A stretch of 64,000 bases of DNA from Rhodamnia argentea (GCF_020921035.1 NC_063156.1:22492283-22556282), one strand, 5' to 3'; positions 47,326-60,245 are shown, counted from the first letter of the stretch. Program-made: numbers and translations. Notes: generated from the sequence alone by a model not told the origin.

Positions 47326-48603
47326 CTTCCTTTCCGAAAAAGAAAAGAAAAGTTAAGAGCACCGGTTTCTTAGTTACGACCCAACAAAAAAAAAAGTACT
47401 CACACATGTTTGTTTATATTATGTTGTAGGAAGGATCATATCTTCAACTTATGTTTAATGTTATGTCCCAAAAATCAAGGGATTTGAGAAGTTGACAGTG
47501 TAATAGTATAACGGTGCAATCTTAACCACACGTATTATGAATGGCATAAAATATATAACAATCATGGCGGGACCTACCTCTGATCTTATGACTAACAATT
47601 CACTGTTATATTGTCATGCTTGCAAGACCTAAAAATCAATTGGTAAATCCTATGACGTGGTCATGCAATTCACTAAGCTTCGCAGGAAAAAACACTTGCA
47701 CCGCTGTCGATTTAATTAGGAGCATGAGATATTAGGTAACTAGGCATGTTGTGAATCATGACGTTCACAACATAAGTCATTTGACCCAAGCTCGATCAAT
47801 GTTCGGGTATATTTTTAAATCTCGTTTGCATCTTGTAAATTTGTAACTCCTGCTACAAACCTTCCAATGATTTCAATGTACAGATACAGGTTTGAATCAC
47901 AACATCTCCTACTCAAAGAGTGATATCGGCAAACGCAATCATCATCTTCGCTTCCTGAGATCCCTCGAGTCGAAAGCTCAAGTCAGAAGTCCAAATATCA
48001 CTCTAATTTAATATAAAAAAAGAGAGGGGGAGGGGGTGGGGGGTGGGGGGTGGAGTTGCAGTTATATTATGAATGTAAAAACTCTTCTTTTCTGATAATT
48101 CTATCGTCCAGGGATACATTTGATCTGTATAGAAAAAGGAAATGAAAAAAGAAGAAGAAAAAACAAGAAAAACCAGATGATACACTTGGGATGTGAAAGA
48201 GCCACCAAGCAACCTCATCCTCCCAAATCATTCGGGTGATAGCCAGAATAGACTGATCGACACCCTCTGATCAAATATATGCAGTTTCATGGAGGATGGC
48301 GATGGCTGAGCAACTCTTGCATGGCCAAAAGCTTCAGTTACATATCTCAAGAGAGGGGAGAAGAGGGCCGGGGGGTGAGGAGTGGGTAGACAAAAGAACA
48401 TAAAAAAGCTTCAAAACAGAGAAATCCCGAATACGCCACGCTTCTTGGCATGATTCGGTTGCCTTTTTGGCGGAAGAAACAGAGCATCATCTTCTTCGAT
48501 CAATAGTATCTCTGGCGGAAGAACAAAGCCTAACGCAAGCTTCACTGTTTGTTTCTCACTGTTTGCTCAAAATGTAGTAAAAATCTTGCAGCTTCAGTCT
48601 GTC
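47326..48603. other. Intergenic, 3' side of CLE gene
   Basis: A G-rich tract (gggggagggggtggggggtg) lies at 48026-48053. 48.2-48.6 kb is probably the 3' untranslated region of the CLE gene, which is read leftwards. No other gene is seen. Confidence 0.5.
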
Positions 48604-48915
48604 TCAGGATCTATTGTGAATAGGGTCTGACCCTCTAGGAACTCTTCTCTTCTCGGACTGGTATGGATCGAAGGGCGCCGCCGTGGGAGCCGGAGCCAGG
48701 CTCCGTTTCTCGAGAGCATCATCCACGACAGCTTCTTCAGAGAGTAACAATCTCCGTGGCAGGTTCTTCACAAGGAGGAGCTCGCTTTCCGCGCGCCGTC
48801 TCAGGGCGAGTTCTCTGGTGGAGAGAGGAGAAACGAGAGGAACAAAGACCAGAGCTTGTAGCGCGACAAACAGAAGAATCAAGACCCCATGATTGGAACA
48901 AGAACAAGAACCCAT
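48604..48915 (-). CDS. CLE family signalling peptide precursor (CLE25/26/45 type)
   Basis: Intronless gene of 103 residues. Residues 1-35 form a signal peptide (hydrophobic core VLILLFVALQALVFVPLV). A variable basic/acidic middle follows, and the CLE motif stands at residues 90-101, RRVPRGSDPIHN, with two residues after it. Secreted 12-residue CLE peptides bind CLAVATA1/BAM-type receptor kinases. The motif is intermediate between the Arabidopsis CLE26 peptide (RKVPRGPDPIHN) and CLE45 (RRVRRGSDPIHN), both linked to protophloem and root development, so that clade is my assignment. The start is the first ATG after a (GA)n-bearing leader. No defect is seen. Confidence 0.93.
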   Translation of the reverse strand: MGSCSCSNHGVLILLFVALQALVFVPLVSPLSTRELALRRRAESELLLVKNLPRRLLLSEEAVVDDALEKRSLAPAPTAAPFDPYQSEKRRVPRGSDPIHNRS

Positions 48916-49027
48916 GAATGAAGGGTGGGTCCGAGAGCAAATCCAGAGACGTTTTCAAGATTCCACCGCCTCTGTATCTCAATCATAAGCTTCCTGCAAT
49001 GGAATCGAAGCAAAATATAAGGCAGAG

Positions 49028-49055
<28 letters not shown>
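49028..49055. repeat. (CT)n microsatellite upstream of CLE gene
   Basis: Fourteen CT units, reading as GA on the CLE gene's strand, 113 bases before its start codon. A TATA-like TTATATTTT lies just downstream of it (about 49012-49020 on the minus strand), so it is in the core promoter or the leader. Confidence 0.75.
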
Positions 49056-49058
<3 letters not shown>

Positions 49059-49099
49059 ACAAAGTTTGAATGAAAGTTGATGGTTGGTCACTCTCTCAC

Positions 49100-52000
49100 T
49101 CCACTTATCGGCATCTAATACTTGGGAAGCCAAGCATCTTTTTTTTCCTCTCCAACTCGGTTAAAGAAAAGCAGGGGGACCTCTATCTATCACAATCGTT
49201 CGTTTCGCTTTGCCCTTTTTTTTTTTTTTTTAACCAGACCACGACCAGGACGCAGTCCTTTTGAATACCATGGCCGAAGTGCCACGTCACAGGCCATGCT
49301 GACGTGTCACCCAATGTTCCCATGCGTCTTGTTTGCGCATCAATCGTTAAAATCTGTTGCAGAACATATTTTCCATTTTAGCATGTGACAAATGAAATTG
49401 CTCTGAGGCAAGATCGAAGAGGTAAAGTCGAAGAAGCCTTAGCCTGCGAAAAAAAATGGATTTGTTGGATTGCAACAGGAGCAAGAAAGCACCCCCGCCG
49501 TGAAAAGAAGAGACGTATACTTGGGGAGCTAGGGTTATTGGGAAACGAAACCCTAGAAAGAAATGAATAAAATAAAAAACCCTAGAAAGAACATATATGC
49601 ACGCATACTCACTTTGGCTTGACGCTGCATGCATGAAAGAGATAGCTTTGGAATTCCAAGCTCTCCAACCCATGCAATGCAGCCCCCAAAACCAGGATCT
49701 TTAGTTTCTTGTGCTTGATAATGTTAGGGTTCCCCTCTTTCTTTCTTTTTTTATGCCTTTCTTCCTTCCTTCCTTTCTTTCGTTGCCATCCGCATTATCC
49801 ACCTTCCAATTTGCCCTCGCACTTATTATCTGCACAACACTAAATACCATCGCCCGATCACATCAAAACAGGCCAATCGCGCTCAGTCGAACGCCGGAAT
49901 CAGAATCGAGCTTCATGGGAACCAGACGCTTCGACGTAGTTTTGCGCGTTGCGCTTGATCCGGTGCATGGACCCTTCCTAGCTTCGTCTCTATTTTCGAC
50001 GTGTTCACTTTTGGTTACTTTGTGTTAAGATTAGCCAAATTGGAATCCCATCTTGTCCCACCCCCCAGATGGGAGACTGGTCAAGGTCCGTGCCGAAGAC
50101 CAGATTCTCGAAGTGGGGCCCCTCCTGTCTTTTGGCAAAACGGATTTAAAGTGGAAGGGAGTTTTGAATGACTTGCTGCTTTCCAAAGATATCATCCTTC
50201 CACGTCACTCAAAATGACTTTATGGGAGTCATTGCTCGGTGCGATGCATGTCCATGCAAATCTCATACGCCATCCTCACATTCTCTCTTCCTTTCACTTT
50301 TTTGCCCTTTTTCAAAACAAAGAATCTAATGAAAAAAAAAACAAATAAATAAAAAGAATTTCCTTATGGGCAAAGGAACTTGCATCCCCAAAAAAAAAAA
50401 ATAATAATTAAATAAAAGGACAATTGCGATTAATGGTGGTCCAAAAGGCCCATTGGGCTTGGGATGGAGTAGACGTTCTTGTTATGTGGGCTTCATCGTT
50501 CGAGGCATTGTCTTAGCACAAGAAGCAAGTGGCTTGAAAGAAGGGATGGGCTTGGACCTTGCCCGGCACTTTTCCCTTTTCGTCCCAACTCGAAAACCCA
50601 CGAGAAGCCCGCCTTGAGAATAGAAGGGAGCTGAGCATGTCGTGTCCTGTCCTGTCGTCGGCGTGCGGATTTTCTCTCCGCAGTTCGTGCTTTTTCTCCG
50701 TCGTGTAAAGCTGTGGCGGCGTTTGATATTGTTTTTCCCACTCTGATATCGGAGGAAACCCGTGTACCGCATGGTTAAGGTCTAATTGGAATATAAGAAC
50801 TCCTATGTCACGTTCGGTCGCATTTTTTACTCACTCACTCGATAAAGTCCCGGTGCGTGTACAATTCTCGCAATCTCCCTGTCGATCAAACGTGTTTTCA
50901 TCTCATTGGAATCGGATCTCTCTTTGCATTCCGGTTCGACTTGTTCTCAATAGTCATGCGTATGCAGGTGTGGGAAAGATTTCGGTTCGAGACGAAGGAC
51001 GACAATCAATTAGCTTGGGACTATAGCACTAGCGGAATTCTTGAAAGTGATGCCGTGGTTGGTTTGGTTTGATTTGATCTTCAATTTATCATGCAGTTAA
51101 TCCGTGACGGCAGTCCGTTGAGGAGATAATAAAGGGAACATAAATCATCCAAAAATATACAAAAAAAATCGTACCCAAATAATTATAATCAATAATTAGC
51201 TTCTTAATCATATGTAAATGACCGTAACCGATCACACTTAGAGTGCCTATTCATTGGAAAATTACTTAGCCGATCCACGATTAGAGATTATTGTTCTTTC
51301 ATTTATTCGTTTCTTCTCTTTTTTTTAAAAAAAAAAATTTATCTTCTCGGTATAAGCTTTTGCAGTAATTATTGAGTCGGGCAGCGTGACCTCCCTAATG
51401 AAGATCTTAATTAATGATTATCTTCTGGGGAATGAGAAGTTGAAAACGGCGAGTTACGTAATCATGATTGCTGTTACAAAAGGAAGACTCGAGGCCAAAG
51501 GCAACGCAACTATTCATGCTGGTGCAGAAAACAATGTGGTTCTTCACGGCAAAAAAGGAAAAGAGAAACGAATCTCATAATACTTCGAATTTGGCATTAT
51601 GTACTTGTCAAGTGATTTCGCTTGTAATTAAGTCACATTGGCAAACACTTGTCAAGATTCGAGTGTACTTTTTCAAAATATGGATTTGATATTACTTAGG
51701 AAACCGTTAGAGTTTCAAACTTAGGGACATCTCGCTATTTGATTACCCGATACAGTGTCATGAGACGCTATAAAATAGTGCGCGAAGATGGGTATTTGCC
51801 GAAATGAAATAATTCACCGCGCTTTAACTGTACGTATCTTGAAGCTAATGTATGCTACATCGGGTTAATAGATGAGACGTTGTCATCGATTTTGTACCCA
51901 TTAGATTGATCGGCGATACGTCCTACAGTGATTATAGGTAAATTTAAGCTTGGATCGGTCTAGCCGGTGTGTCATGCACCATTGTAACGGCAATGTTAAT

Positions 52001-52720
52001 AGGTGAAGTCGAAATAATGGTGGACCAAATAGGTTTTCTCATGTCATGGATCAAGCTGGTACATGAACTATGTCCCCACCTCCATCTGTCTTCAAGGTTT
52101 TCGTGGTATTGGTTTAGAAAAATAACTACCTACATTAGGTATAAATAACTGGACTTTGGAAATCGCAAATCATCTCACGTCCTTTGGAACGATAATTAGT
52201 AGGGGAAGCTATGTAATCAATCATAAACATATAGTACGGATGTCGATTCTGTCTTAAACTTTTCAAATTTGCCAATTTAGTATGGAATTTTTGCACGAAA
52301 TTTCAATGTAGTTATTCTGGTCAATATTTGTCGAAAATCGCTGAATTGACATTCGAACAATAGGTTTAGGACTTATTGAGTGGGTGATTTAGTATTGCAT
52401 CTCCAAGAGAAAAAGCAAAAAGTTTGATTAAGAACTGACGATGGAAGTGGCACACATACATGGGGATACATCGGTGGCAAACCCCACCTCACGCAAATCC
52501 AAAACCATCGTAATCCGCCTGCATGATACCATTGCATGAACACCGAAGGTATCTATCGAAACAGCAATCTTAGAACGCCTAAACGATCTTGGAGGGAGTG
52601 AATCTTTGATCATGTCCCGCTCCTCAAGCCTTGAAATCGATTCTTTGGACTGGCGATCCGACGTATAAGAGTCTCCCATCGTCGTGTTTCGCCGCCATCA
52701 TTATTACCAAGATACCTCGT
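49100..52720. other. Intergenic, no firm gene
   Basis: Low-complexity T- and A-runs occur at 49220, 50334 and 50390. A minus-strand ATG frame of 83 codons at 52679-52428 (starting MGDSYTSDRQSKES) is the only protein-like stretch; it has no recognised domain and is left uncalled. About 52250-52400 has weak likeness to the Mutator-type MITE phrases ('caataggtttaggactt'). Confidence 0.45.
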
Positions 52721-52721
52721 A

Positions 52722-52746
52722 ATCTCTCTCTCTCTCTCTCTCTCTC
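52722..52746. repeat. (CT)n microsatellite upstream of RKD gene
   Basis: About 12 CT units, some 280 bases before the RKD start codon. Confidence 0.75.
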
Positions 52747-53028
52747 AAGATTATCATCATCGTAATCTTGTAACTCCCGGAGACATTTGCGACGATGGGT
52801 AATGAATGAAGTGTATCGATTCGTGCATGGCCCGACGGCGCACGATCGCCGAGAAGATTAATCGAGATTCATTCATGACAGACAACTCGAATGCGTGTGT
52901 GCGTCTCGTCGTCTTCTCCTTCACCGTATGTATTTATCCACGCCCACTCCCTCACAATTCGGATCCATTTAATATGGCGATTGTGTGAAGAGGTTTAGGT
53001 ACGTGAAGTCGTCAGAGATTTTCTTTTC

Positions 53029-54587
53029 ATGGCGAGAAGGTCACTCAAGTCCTGGTGCAACTATGAAGCAGTGGCCAAAGAAGAAGATGACCCCTTCTTC
53101 TTCCCAACCCTCCTCTCCCCCGACTTCGGGTACTATGTTATGTCCTGGTTTTCGCTTTCCTGTTCGTTCTTGTCGATCGTTTCTCAAGTTCTTTTGCTCC
53201 GTCAAGTGCGCGATCGCCGAAATATTTGATCCCCGGTTCTGGTATTGTGCAGTGGGAACGGATGTGCGACACTGGAGTGGAACTATTGCTTGCCCTTTGA
53301 TCATCAAGAGAGCCTCTGGGAAGCTCCTCCTCTGATCACGAGCTTCCCGCCCGATCCTTTGTGCCCTCAAATTTTCGATTTTGAGCACAACCCGCACGAT
53401 GCTATTCAAGGTAGCCATGGCAGCGAAACACCAGCAGTTTTGATCTGTTCTTCATTATTTTTATGTGATTTTATGTGCCCTAACTGTTGATGTTGCGGAA
53501 GGTCTTGATATTGAAGATTATTCTGCAAATGGGACCGTGATCTTCAAGGAGATGGGTGCACAGAACGAGCCCAAGCAACGTGTTCTGTATCTCCATAACA
53601 GTGGCCAAGAAAATGGGCACGGCGAAGCAGGTGGTGACGACAAGAGACTCACGAAAGGCAAGAGCTATAGCTACGGCAACAGCAGAATGCTGTCGAGGGA
53701 GCAGATATCACAGTACTTTTACATGCCGATAACTCGAGCGGCGAAGGAGCTCAACATCGGGTTGACCCTCTTGAAGAAACGGTGTCGAGAGTTAGGCATC
53801 CGCCGGTGGCCCCACCGGAAGTTGATGAGCCTCCAAACTCTCATCAAGAATGTCCAGGTCTTTATTTTCATTCGCTTCCTATCTTTATTTTGCCTTAAGC
53901 TGTTGTATTCAGAGAGATTCAGTGGCGTTCGAGTGAACATACATAAGTGGAAGCCAGTACCTCGCATCTGTTTGAGGAATTCTAGCGTAAAGATCGGTTT
54001 CAAAAGTGGACATGGATTAGTTCCGCTTCAATTTTGATTGTATCCAATTGAATCAAGCGAGTCGTGCAAAAACGCTACGCATTCAGTTAAAAAAATCATG
54101 CATAGAATTAGAATTCGCAAGGGCAAGAAGAAACCTGCCTGCTTGGGCGTGAAAAGACAAAGCCGACTTCGACCACATGGATCTCTGACCTTAAAAACAC
54201 ACCTGAGACATAGCCGCCTTTTCGGGTTCGGGTCTCCCGATGTTTTTATTACTCGAGATGGCTTTGGGTGGGCAGGAAATGCGAGGAGGCGGCTCGGAGA
54301 ACGAGGAGCAGCTTGGAAAGGTTGTGAATTTGCTCGAGCTAGAGAAGAAGCTGATGGAGGAAATCCCGGACATACAGCTAGAGGACAAGACAAAGAGGCT
54401 GAGACAAGCTTGTTTCAAAGCGAACTACAAGAAGAGGAAGCTGGTTGGACTGATGGACTCAGGAAGCACTTCTTCCAGAAGCAGCGCGACCGCGGAAGAT
54501 GACGGCATGAGCGCGGGTTTTGCGGATGAGGAGGACGTGAGATCTCTCTTGTTTGACGACTCTCCTTCATGTAGTAGCACCATATGA
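53029..54587 (+). CDS. RWP-RK domain transcription factor, RKD type
   Basis: Four exons, 53029-53147, 53253-53410, 53502-53857 and 54276-54587, give 314 residues; all junctions are GT-AG and keep frame. The N-terminus is acidic and aromatic ([13 protein letters not shown]). The RWP-RK domain starts at [14 protein letters not shown] and holds [21 protein letters not shown] and [15 protein letters not shown]. After the third intron comes a leucine-rich coiled-coil segment ([15 protein letters not shown]) and [19 protein letters not shown]. These match AtRKD1/RKD2 closely in order and wording; RKD genes specify egg-cell and early embryo identity in Arabidopsis and Marchantia. The start ATG and first exon are inferred from splice fit and composition, so they are less sure than the rest. 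The gene is convergent with the malate dehydrogenase gene, 551 bases apart. Confidence 0.9.
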
Positions 54588-55138
54588 TAGTCAAAAATCT
54601 GAGAAAAGGCCCCCGTTTGATCCGGCGAAATGTCAGGGGAGAAGATTATGTGCTGTCCACCTCGGTTTGCTAACAATGATACAACGTTTGCTGTTATAAA
54701 CAATCATATGCAGGATTAGCAATCACCAGGACCCAACTTATGATATGCTCCGCAGCCATCTCCAGGCCTTAGAAAACCCACATAAATGTATCCCAGAAGA
54801 GATGATATCAAGTAGTTAACATAAATCGCTTATAGCAGAATTTTGAGAACAACAAAGCGGGAGAATCTGTAGTAATTTATGATGGAAAATGGCCTGCTAC
54901 CACGGGGTTCTTATTCTGAAACTTCCGAGCTCCTACATACTCGTAAATCCTGAATACATGGCATCGACGACATCAGGAAATTCTCGAGAAAATGAAAGAA
55001 AACAAAACCGCTCTGAGTTCCCAACAAAACGAAAGATCCGGATAAATCGACATAAAACTCAACCAGCAGTTATCAGTTTAGTTTACCTCCAATGATTATA
55101 GTATAGGGAGAAAATTTAAGCGCTTCACATCTGCGATC
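54588..55138. other. Convergent 3' regions of RKD and MDH
   Basis: Contains both 3' untranslated regions. No other feature is recognised. Confidence 0.5.
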
Positions 55139-56377
55139 TTAAGCAGCAACTGGTTGCTTGTGGACAAACGCGATGCCCTTCTCAATGCTGGCCTTTAGTT
55201 CGGGCTTTAGTGCTTCCAAGGCCTTCTGCTCATACTCCGTCAGCCCCTGGAGGTCAGAGGGAATCAGTGCTTCGACCCCTTTCTTCCCAAGCTTAACCCT
55301 GGACGCGAAGAATGGGAGGTCGGTGAGATCCGACTGAACAAAGGCGCACTCGTAGACATCCCCATCTCCATCCAAAGCGCGCAGGGAAGACTCCACGAAT
55401 CGAGCGGCAGCATATGCCATGGAAAGTGTGGCTGACCCTGCGCCAGCCTTCGCCTCCACCACTTCAGTCCCAGCATTCTGGATCCTAACAGTCAGCTGCT
55501 CCACTTCTTCATCTGTGAAGCTAACCGAAGGCTTTGCCTTCGAGAGCAAGGGTAAAATGGTGATTCCGGCGTGTCCACCCACAACAGGGACATCAACATC
55601 AATGAGTTTCAGGTTCTTCTTCTCAGCGACAAAAGTATTTGCTCGAACAACATCGAGTGTAGTGACGCCAAATAGCTTTTTCGGGTCATAAACACCCTTC
55701 TGCTTGAGAACTTCTGCTGCAATCGGCACAGTTGAGTTGACCGGGTTGCTGATGATGTGGATGAAGGCATCAGGGCAGTTATCTGCTACAGCCTCAACAA
55801 GGGTCTTCACTATGTTGGCATTTATGTTGAACAGGTCATCACGGGTCATGCCCGGTTTTCTCGGAACACCAGCTGGAATGACTACTACATTAGCACCTTT
55901 CAGGGAATTGGCAAGTTCAGAGGCTCCTGTGAAATCCAGAACCTGAGAAGGAGTATTACAGTGGCTAAGATCAGCTGCAACTCCCTTCACATTAGCTATA
56001 TCGTAAAGGTGAAGGGCTGAAACTAAGGGGGACATCTTGACTAGAAGCGCCAGAGGTTGACCTATCCCACCAGCTGCACCAAGAACCGTCACTTTGTATG
56101 ATGCTTGTGGTTGGAGTTGATATTGGAAATTCTGGTTTTGTTTCTGGGCTTTCGGTGCAAAAGATTGTCTTAGAGCTGAAGTTGTTTCCTTGCCCAAGAA
56201 GGATGAGTCTGCTTCGCAGCTCACAGATTTCACTGCCTTGAGGCAGCTAAAACTTGTGAAAGAATTCTGTGAGCTGATTTTCACTCCAAAAGGTTTTGAT
56301 TGAGGAAAGTGACCAGTTTTATTGCCAAAAGAGATTGTTGATCCGATTGACATGGAAGCTGCTGCTGATGCTGCCAT
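55139..56377 (-). CDS. Plastid NAD-dependent malate dehydrogenase
   Basis: One uninterrupted coding exon of 412 residues from the ATG at 56375-56377; a TTG five codons upstream is not used because it lies across a splice acceptor. About residues 1-85 are a serine-rich chloroplast transit peptide; there is no PTS2 signal, so it is not the glyoxysomal form. The mature enzyme shows the Rossmann loop [15 protein letters not shown], the substrate loop with [13 protein letters not shown], the NAD site [16 protein letters not shown] and the catalytic histidine in [14 protein letters not shown]. It interconverts malate and oxaloacetate with NAD(H) in the stroma. The Arabidopsis enzyme (At3g47520, 403 residues) is essential for embryo and chloroplast development and also has a non-enzymatic role with the FtsH12 import motor complex. 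Intact, with family length. Confidence 0.96.
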   Translation of the reverse strand: MAASAAASMSIGSTISFGNKTGHFPQSKPFGVKISSQNSFTSFSCLKAVKSVSCEADSSFLGKETTSALRQSFAPKAQKQNQNFQYQLQPQASYKVTVLGAAGGIGQPLALLVKMSPLVSALHLYDIANVKGVAADLSHCNTPSQVLDFTGASELANSLKGANVVVIPAGVPRKPGMTRDDLFNINANIVKTLVEAVADNCPDAFIHIISNPVNSTVPIAAEVLKQKGVYDPKKLFGVTTLDVVRANTFVAEKKNLKLIDVDVPVVGGHAGITILPLLSKAKPSVSFTDEEVEQLTVRIQNAGTEVVEAKAGAGSATLSMAYAAARFVESSLRALDGDGDVYECAFVQSDLTDLPFFASRVKLGKKGVEALIPSDLQGLTEYEQKALEALKPELKASIEKGIAFVHKQPVAA

Positions 56378-56385
56378 CTTGCACT

Positions 56386-58395
56386 CTGCCAAAAATTACG
56401 TGTCATAGCACTTTCCATTGACACAAAACAAGCATAGAAGAAGATGTGCAACTACTAGTCGCAATCAACCAGTCTACGAAAGGCCTTAAGTGAAAGGTAA
56501 TGTATATGGACAAAAGAAGTGACGATATATTGCACCAAGGAATACTCAATAGGTAATCTACTCCTCTAGAGGCCGCAAATGAGTCAGCCTACTTTGAAAA
56601 GATAGAAGTATAGTATGAGTCATACTCAGTTTCTGATCTAGACTAGGCTGTGTCCATCAAAAGATAAAAGGATAACCAATTAGGAATCACAGGAGCACAA
56701 CAGCTCTACCACTATGTAACTAGTAAATGCTCCAAATAAAGTAAATGGTTATTGTACATCCCAATTGGTTCAATCATTCATGGAGTGGCAACATTGTATT
56801 GGGTAATATAAGGGCTCTCAAGCAGAAATTATATTGCAAAAAGTTCTCAGAACATTCAGAAATGAAGTGTGAGCTATAATTGTCAACATTATTGCAAAAA
56901 AGGGAAGATACATCGAATGACCCAACAAGTTGGCTCTCAGTCAATACGAAGGAGGATATATAGATAATGATACAATTTCCTGTTCTCTCAAAACCAGCAA
57001 ATCTCAAGGTAGAGAAGGAAGATATAAAACGACTCGAATTAGTTGTAGTGAAATCTCCCTTAGATTAGTGAACAAATTAGTTCAAGTAGAAAACTCCTAG
57101 CATAATTGCAGCCAGGGAATTCTAGAGTTTGTATATGAGATGGATACACATATCTTATTAGAAGTTAGGTAAAAACAATGGCAGACATACTATAACAACA
57201 GCATAGCAAATCCCAATAAAAATTGATTTCCAACAAATCTAAACATTTCAAGTTCCCATTTTGCAGTATGAAAGTTCCAGAGGTTCACAAATGTAATCAG
57301 CATCGCCATTCTTATCTAAGGAAGCATGACCAGTGAGACACAATCCCAAAAGTCCAGTCCTAAGAAGAAGGCACCTAATATTGTAAGCTTCATATCCTTT
57401 GACATATTTCTGATGACAGACTAGCCTGTGGGGCACCTACTGATATTTCCTCTTTTAAGGAAAAAAAAAGAGTTAAGGCCTCAAAGTTCGAGTCATGATG
57501 AAATACATAGAATCTGTTGAGAAAAGACTCAAATATCCAGAAAGGGTCGATGAGAGTTAAGCAAATGGTTGAAAAGCAATTTCAATAGCAACTGGACATG
57601 CATTGCAATAAAACCAGCTATACCTGACCAACAAACAGAAATAGGTGGAAAAAAAAAGGCTTCCTGTTCTTAACTTTTTATAAGCATAGAAGCAATCCTT
57701 TACACTTTACAGCTTGTTTTTTGCCTAAAGAAAAGAGAGAACCATATAAACCAGATTGGATGTGTTTGCAGCCACAGCAAAACAGGATCGGCGTTTAGTC
57801 AATACCACTTAACGTAACCAGTTCAGCAGACAAGATGAATACCCAAGCGGTCAGTCATTACAACCTTGCATGCACCTATCAAGAAGACTAGCCCAATAAC
57901 GAAAATCTCACGAAACACAAGAATGTAGCAGGATCCTATTCAGCCTTTCATTTTCACGGCAGTGAGAGCAGATTCTTGCAATTCTACAAAATGAAGGAAC
58001 ACCGCAAGTTCAAGCCAATACAACACGAGTCAAAGCTGGCGAAATCAGATCTGCAAGAACAAAGCTCGGTGATCCGGATAAACCAGACACACACTCGTCA
58101 ATCATCATTCAACAAAAGAACATCAAGATCGCCATCCTAAGCAGGACAACCAAGATGGCGCCCTGGCAAAACCAACTGAGCAGTGACGAATCGCGAATCC
58201 AAAAATCTTGTTCGCGCGCAAATTCAGGGCCGACGAAATGAACCTCAAAAACAGGGCAAGAGAAGGAGAAATTTTACCAGAAACAGCGAGACAAGACCAA
58301 AAGCTTCGATCTTTCACACGACCCAGAAATGAAAAGCGGATTCTATTACCAGGGAATGGAGAGAAAGGAGGGACGGATTAACAAGAAAGACTCAC
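56386..58395 (-). other. 2.0-kb intron in the MDH leader
   Basis: On the minus strand a consensus donor (GA|GTGAGT, at 58395) and acceptor (TTTGGCAG|AG, at 56386) enclose 2010 bases, placing the coding ATG eight bases into the second exon. The intron has only short random open frames and AT-rich sequence. Long leader introns in housekeeping plant genes often raise expression. Inferred from splice motifs and the arrangement; transcripts would settle it. Confidence 0.65.
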
Positions 58396-58470
58396 TCGGC
58401 TTTTTTCTTGGCGTTCGGTGGCGTTAGTTTCTCCGCCGAAGAGCCTCGAGAAAACCAAACTCCCTTCGAC
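58396..58470 (-). other. Predicted first (non-coding) exon of MDH
   Basis: Pyrimidine/GC-mixed leader ending at the donor described above. A TATA-like TTATAGAC (58494-58501, minus strand) sits 25-30 bases upstream of the assumed start. Confidence 0.5.
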
Positions 58471-58501
58471 AACTACCCAAAAGAAAATACCAGTCTATAA
58501 G

Positions 58502-60245
58502 GAAAACAAATTGTATACGGGTGGGTACGTGTATACACAGGTGCACGAGCCGCTTCTGTAGTCACTTTCCGCTTTTTGGATGCCCAAGTCGTATGCCATC
58601 TCCTGGATGCGCCGTCGCTGTGCCGAGAATCAGAATCTGCGTTTGTTCGTGTTCTTATATTCCAGCAGATCTGAGCCGTTGGTTTTGCCATGTTTTTCAA
58701 CGGCTACATTTTGATCGTCGCTTGTAGCTTCTTCCTTCATTTATCACAGAGTCTTTGCTTTGGGGTTGTACATTCCAAATAATCAATTAGCAGTTCAAGA
58801 GGATAGTCTATAAGTAACAAGCTGTCAGATGTCAATTTTTTTTTTTTAACGCTTGACGGCAGCCTTGCGAAAATTATGTTAGAAATCCAACCAGCTTTCG
58901 AAGTGATGCGTGATGAGATTGGGTGAAATTGCCGAACGTGTTCGACTGAACGAAAGTGTTTGACACGAAAAAAATAAGGATACAAAAACAAAACTATAAG
59001 GTTCACTGCCCGTTTAATTGGAATCTTGGACAAAGAATTGAGAGACTTAATTAGGAAACATTAAATTGGGAAACCTACTCAAAAGAGGAAACCAATTCGA
59101 ATCGGAAAACATTTGACTTAGTTGGATGAGTCTTTATTTTCCAACTCTCCGAAACTTCATCTAAGAACGATGTCTCCCGGTTGGACCTTGATGCTCCCAC
59201 ATCACAAGGCGACTTTAGTTGAACCGGAAAAAGCAGGATTGAATAGGCCAAACTCAAGGAAATCCGATTAAAACATATTCTGATAATCGCCACACCAATA
59301 CTTCAATTGAATCCATCTATTTGATCGAACTTTCAAAAAGCTCCGGAATGGTATCGGTCGACACCGATGTCAAACACGCGACGAGAAGCTAGTCTCGCCA
59401 AATGCACTAGACACCGTGGTTCCTTACCTAGGGGTGCGTTTGCTTCGCGAAAAAAACAGATGATCCGAAAAACATTTGTCTAAAAATAATCGCTCGCAAT
59501 AATGAATGAAATTAAAATATTCTCATCATACAAAAAAAAAATACTTAAACATAACGTTCCGTCGATAGTAACAAACATTTCTAAGAAAATATTTTTTAAA
59601 TCATTCATTTTTCGTCGAGCAAACGCAACTCTGAATCTAGGGACATAAAAGAGTGCACGATGTGGGTCAACATTAACATCAAAAGAGAGAATAAAGACTT
59701 TTCGAGAAATAGTTTGCCCGTTGCTTCAAGCATTTCCTTGAGTTGAAATCCACAATACCAAGCGTGCTCAAGATGACCTGAGTTTGGTTTGGTTCGGTTC
59801 CTCCCTTGGGCTTAAAATAGCAATATCGATCGATCACGTTTGCGTCTCTTGAGAATACTCTAGGGCTAATGGAAAAGGGAGTCCGTCTATTCACTACGAC
59901 ATCATGCGGCTTTGATCCCACTCTTTCCGTTCCTTCATCAGATCAAGTTGCAATTACTTTATCGACTTGGGGCATCCCATCGCCGTCAACTGCATTAAAC
60001 AAAGACTAGAGAGAAATAGAAAAGAAAAAGAAAAAAAGGAAAAGATCCGGAGTCTCCATATTCGAGAATCGAACTTGGGCTTGGGCAGAAATTGACCCGC
60101 TCGATGGACCCGAAAGCTACCCCACTTCAGCTGGTTCTTTCAAGCCCTTTAACTCTTCTTTGTGGATACTAGATTGATGTCAATGGCCCATTGGGCTCAT
60201 TCCAATTTCGGGGTGGATGGATCCCTAGGTGAGAAGATTTCGTTC
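58502..60245. other. Intergenic, no gene seen
   Basis: Region upstream of MDH. Open frames are short and without domains. Confidence 0.5.

Noticed and set aside
53041-53418. 125-codon minus-strand frame
   Set aside because: Antisense shadow of RKD exons 1 and 2.
55264-56020. Plus- and minus-strand frames of 70-90 codons inside MDH
   Set aside because: Other-frame shadows of the malate dehydrogenase exon.
56393-56395. Upstream non-ATG start for MDH adding five residues
   Set aside because: The codon is TTG at 56390-56392 and overlaps the splice acceptor; the ATG at 56375-56377 gives the normal transit peptide.
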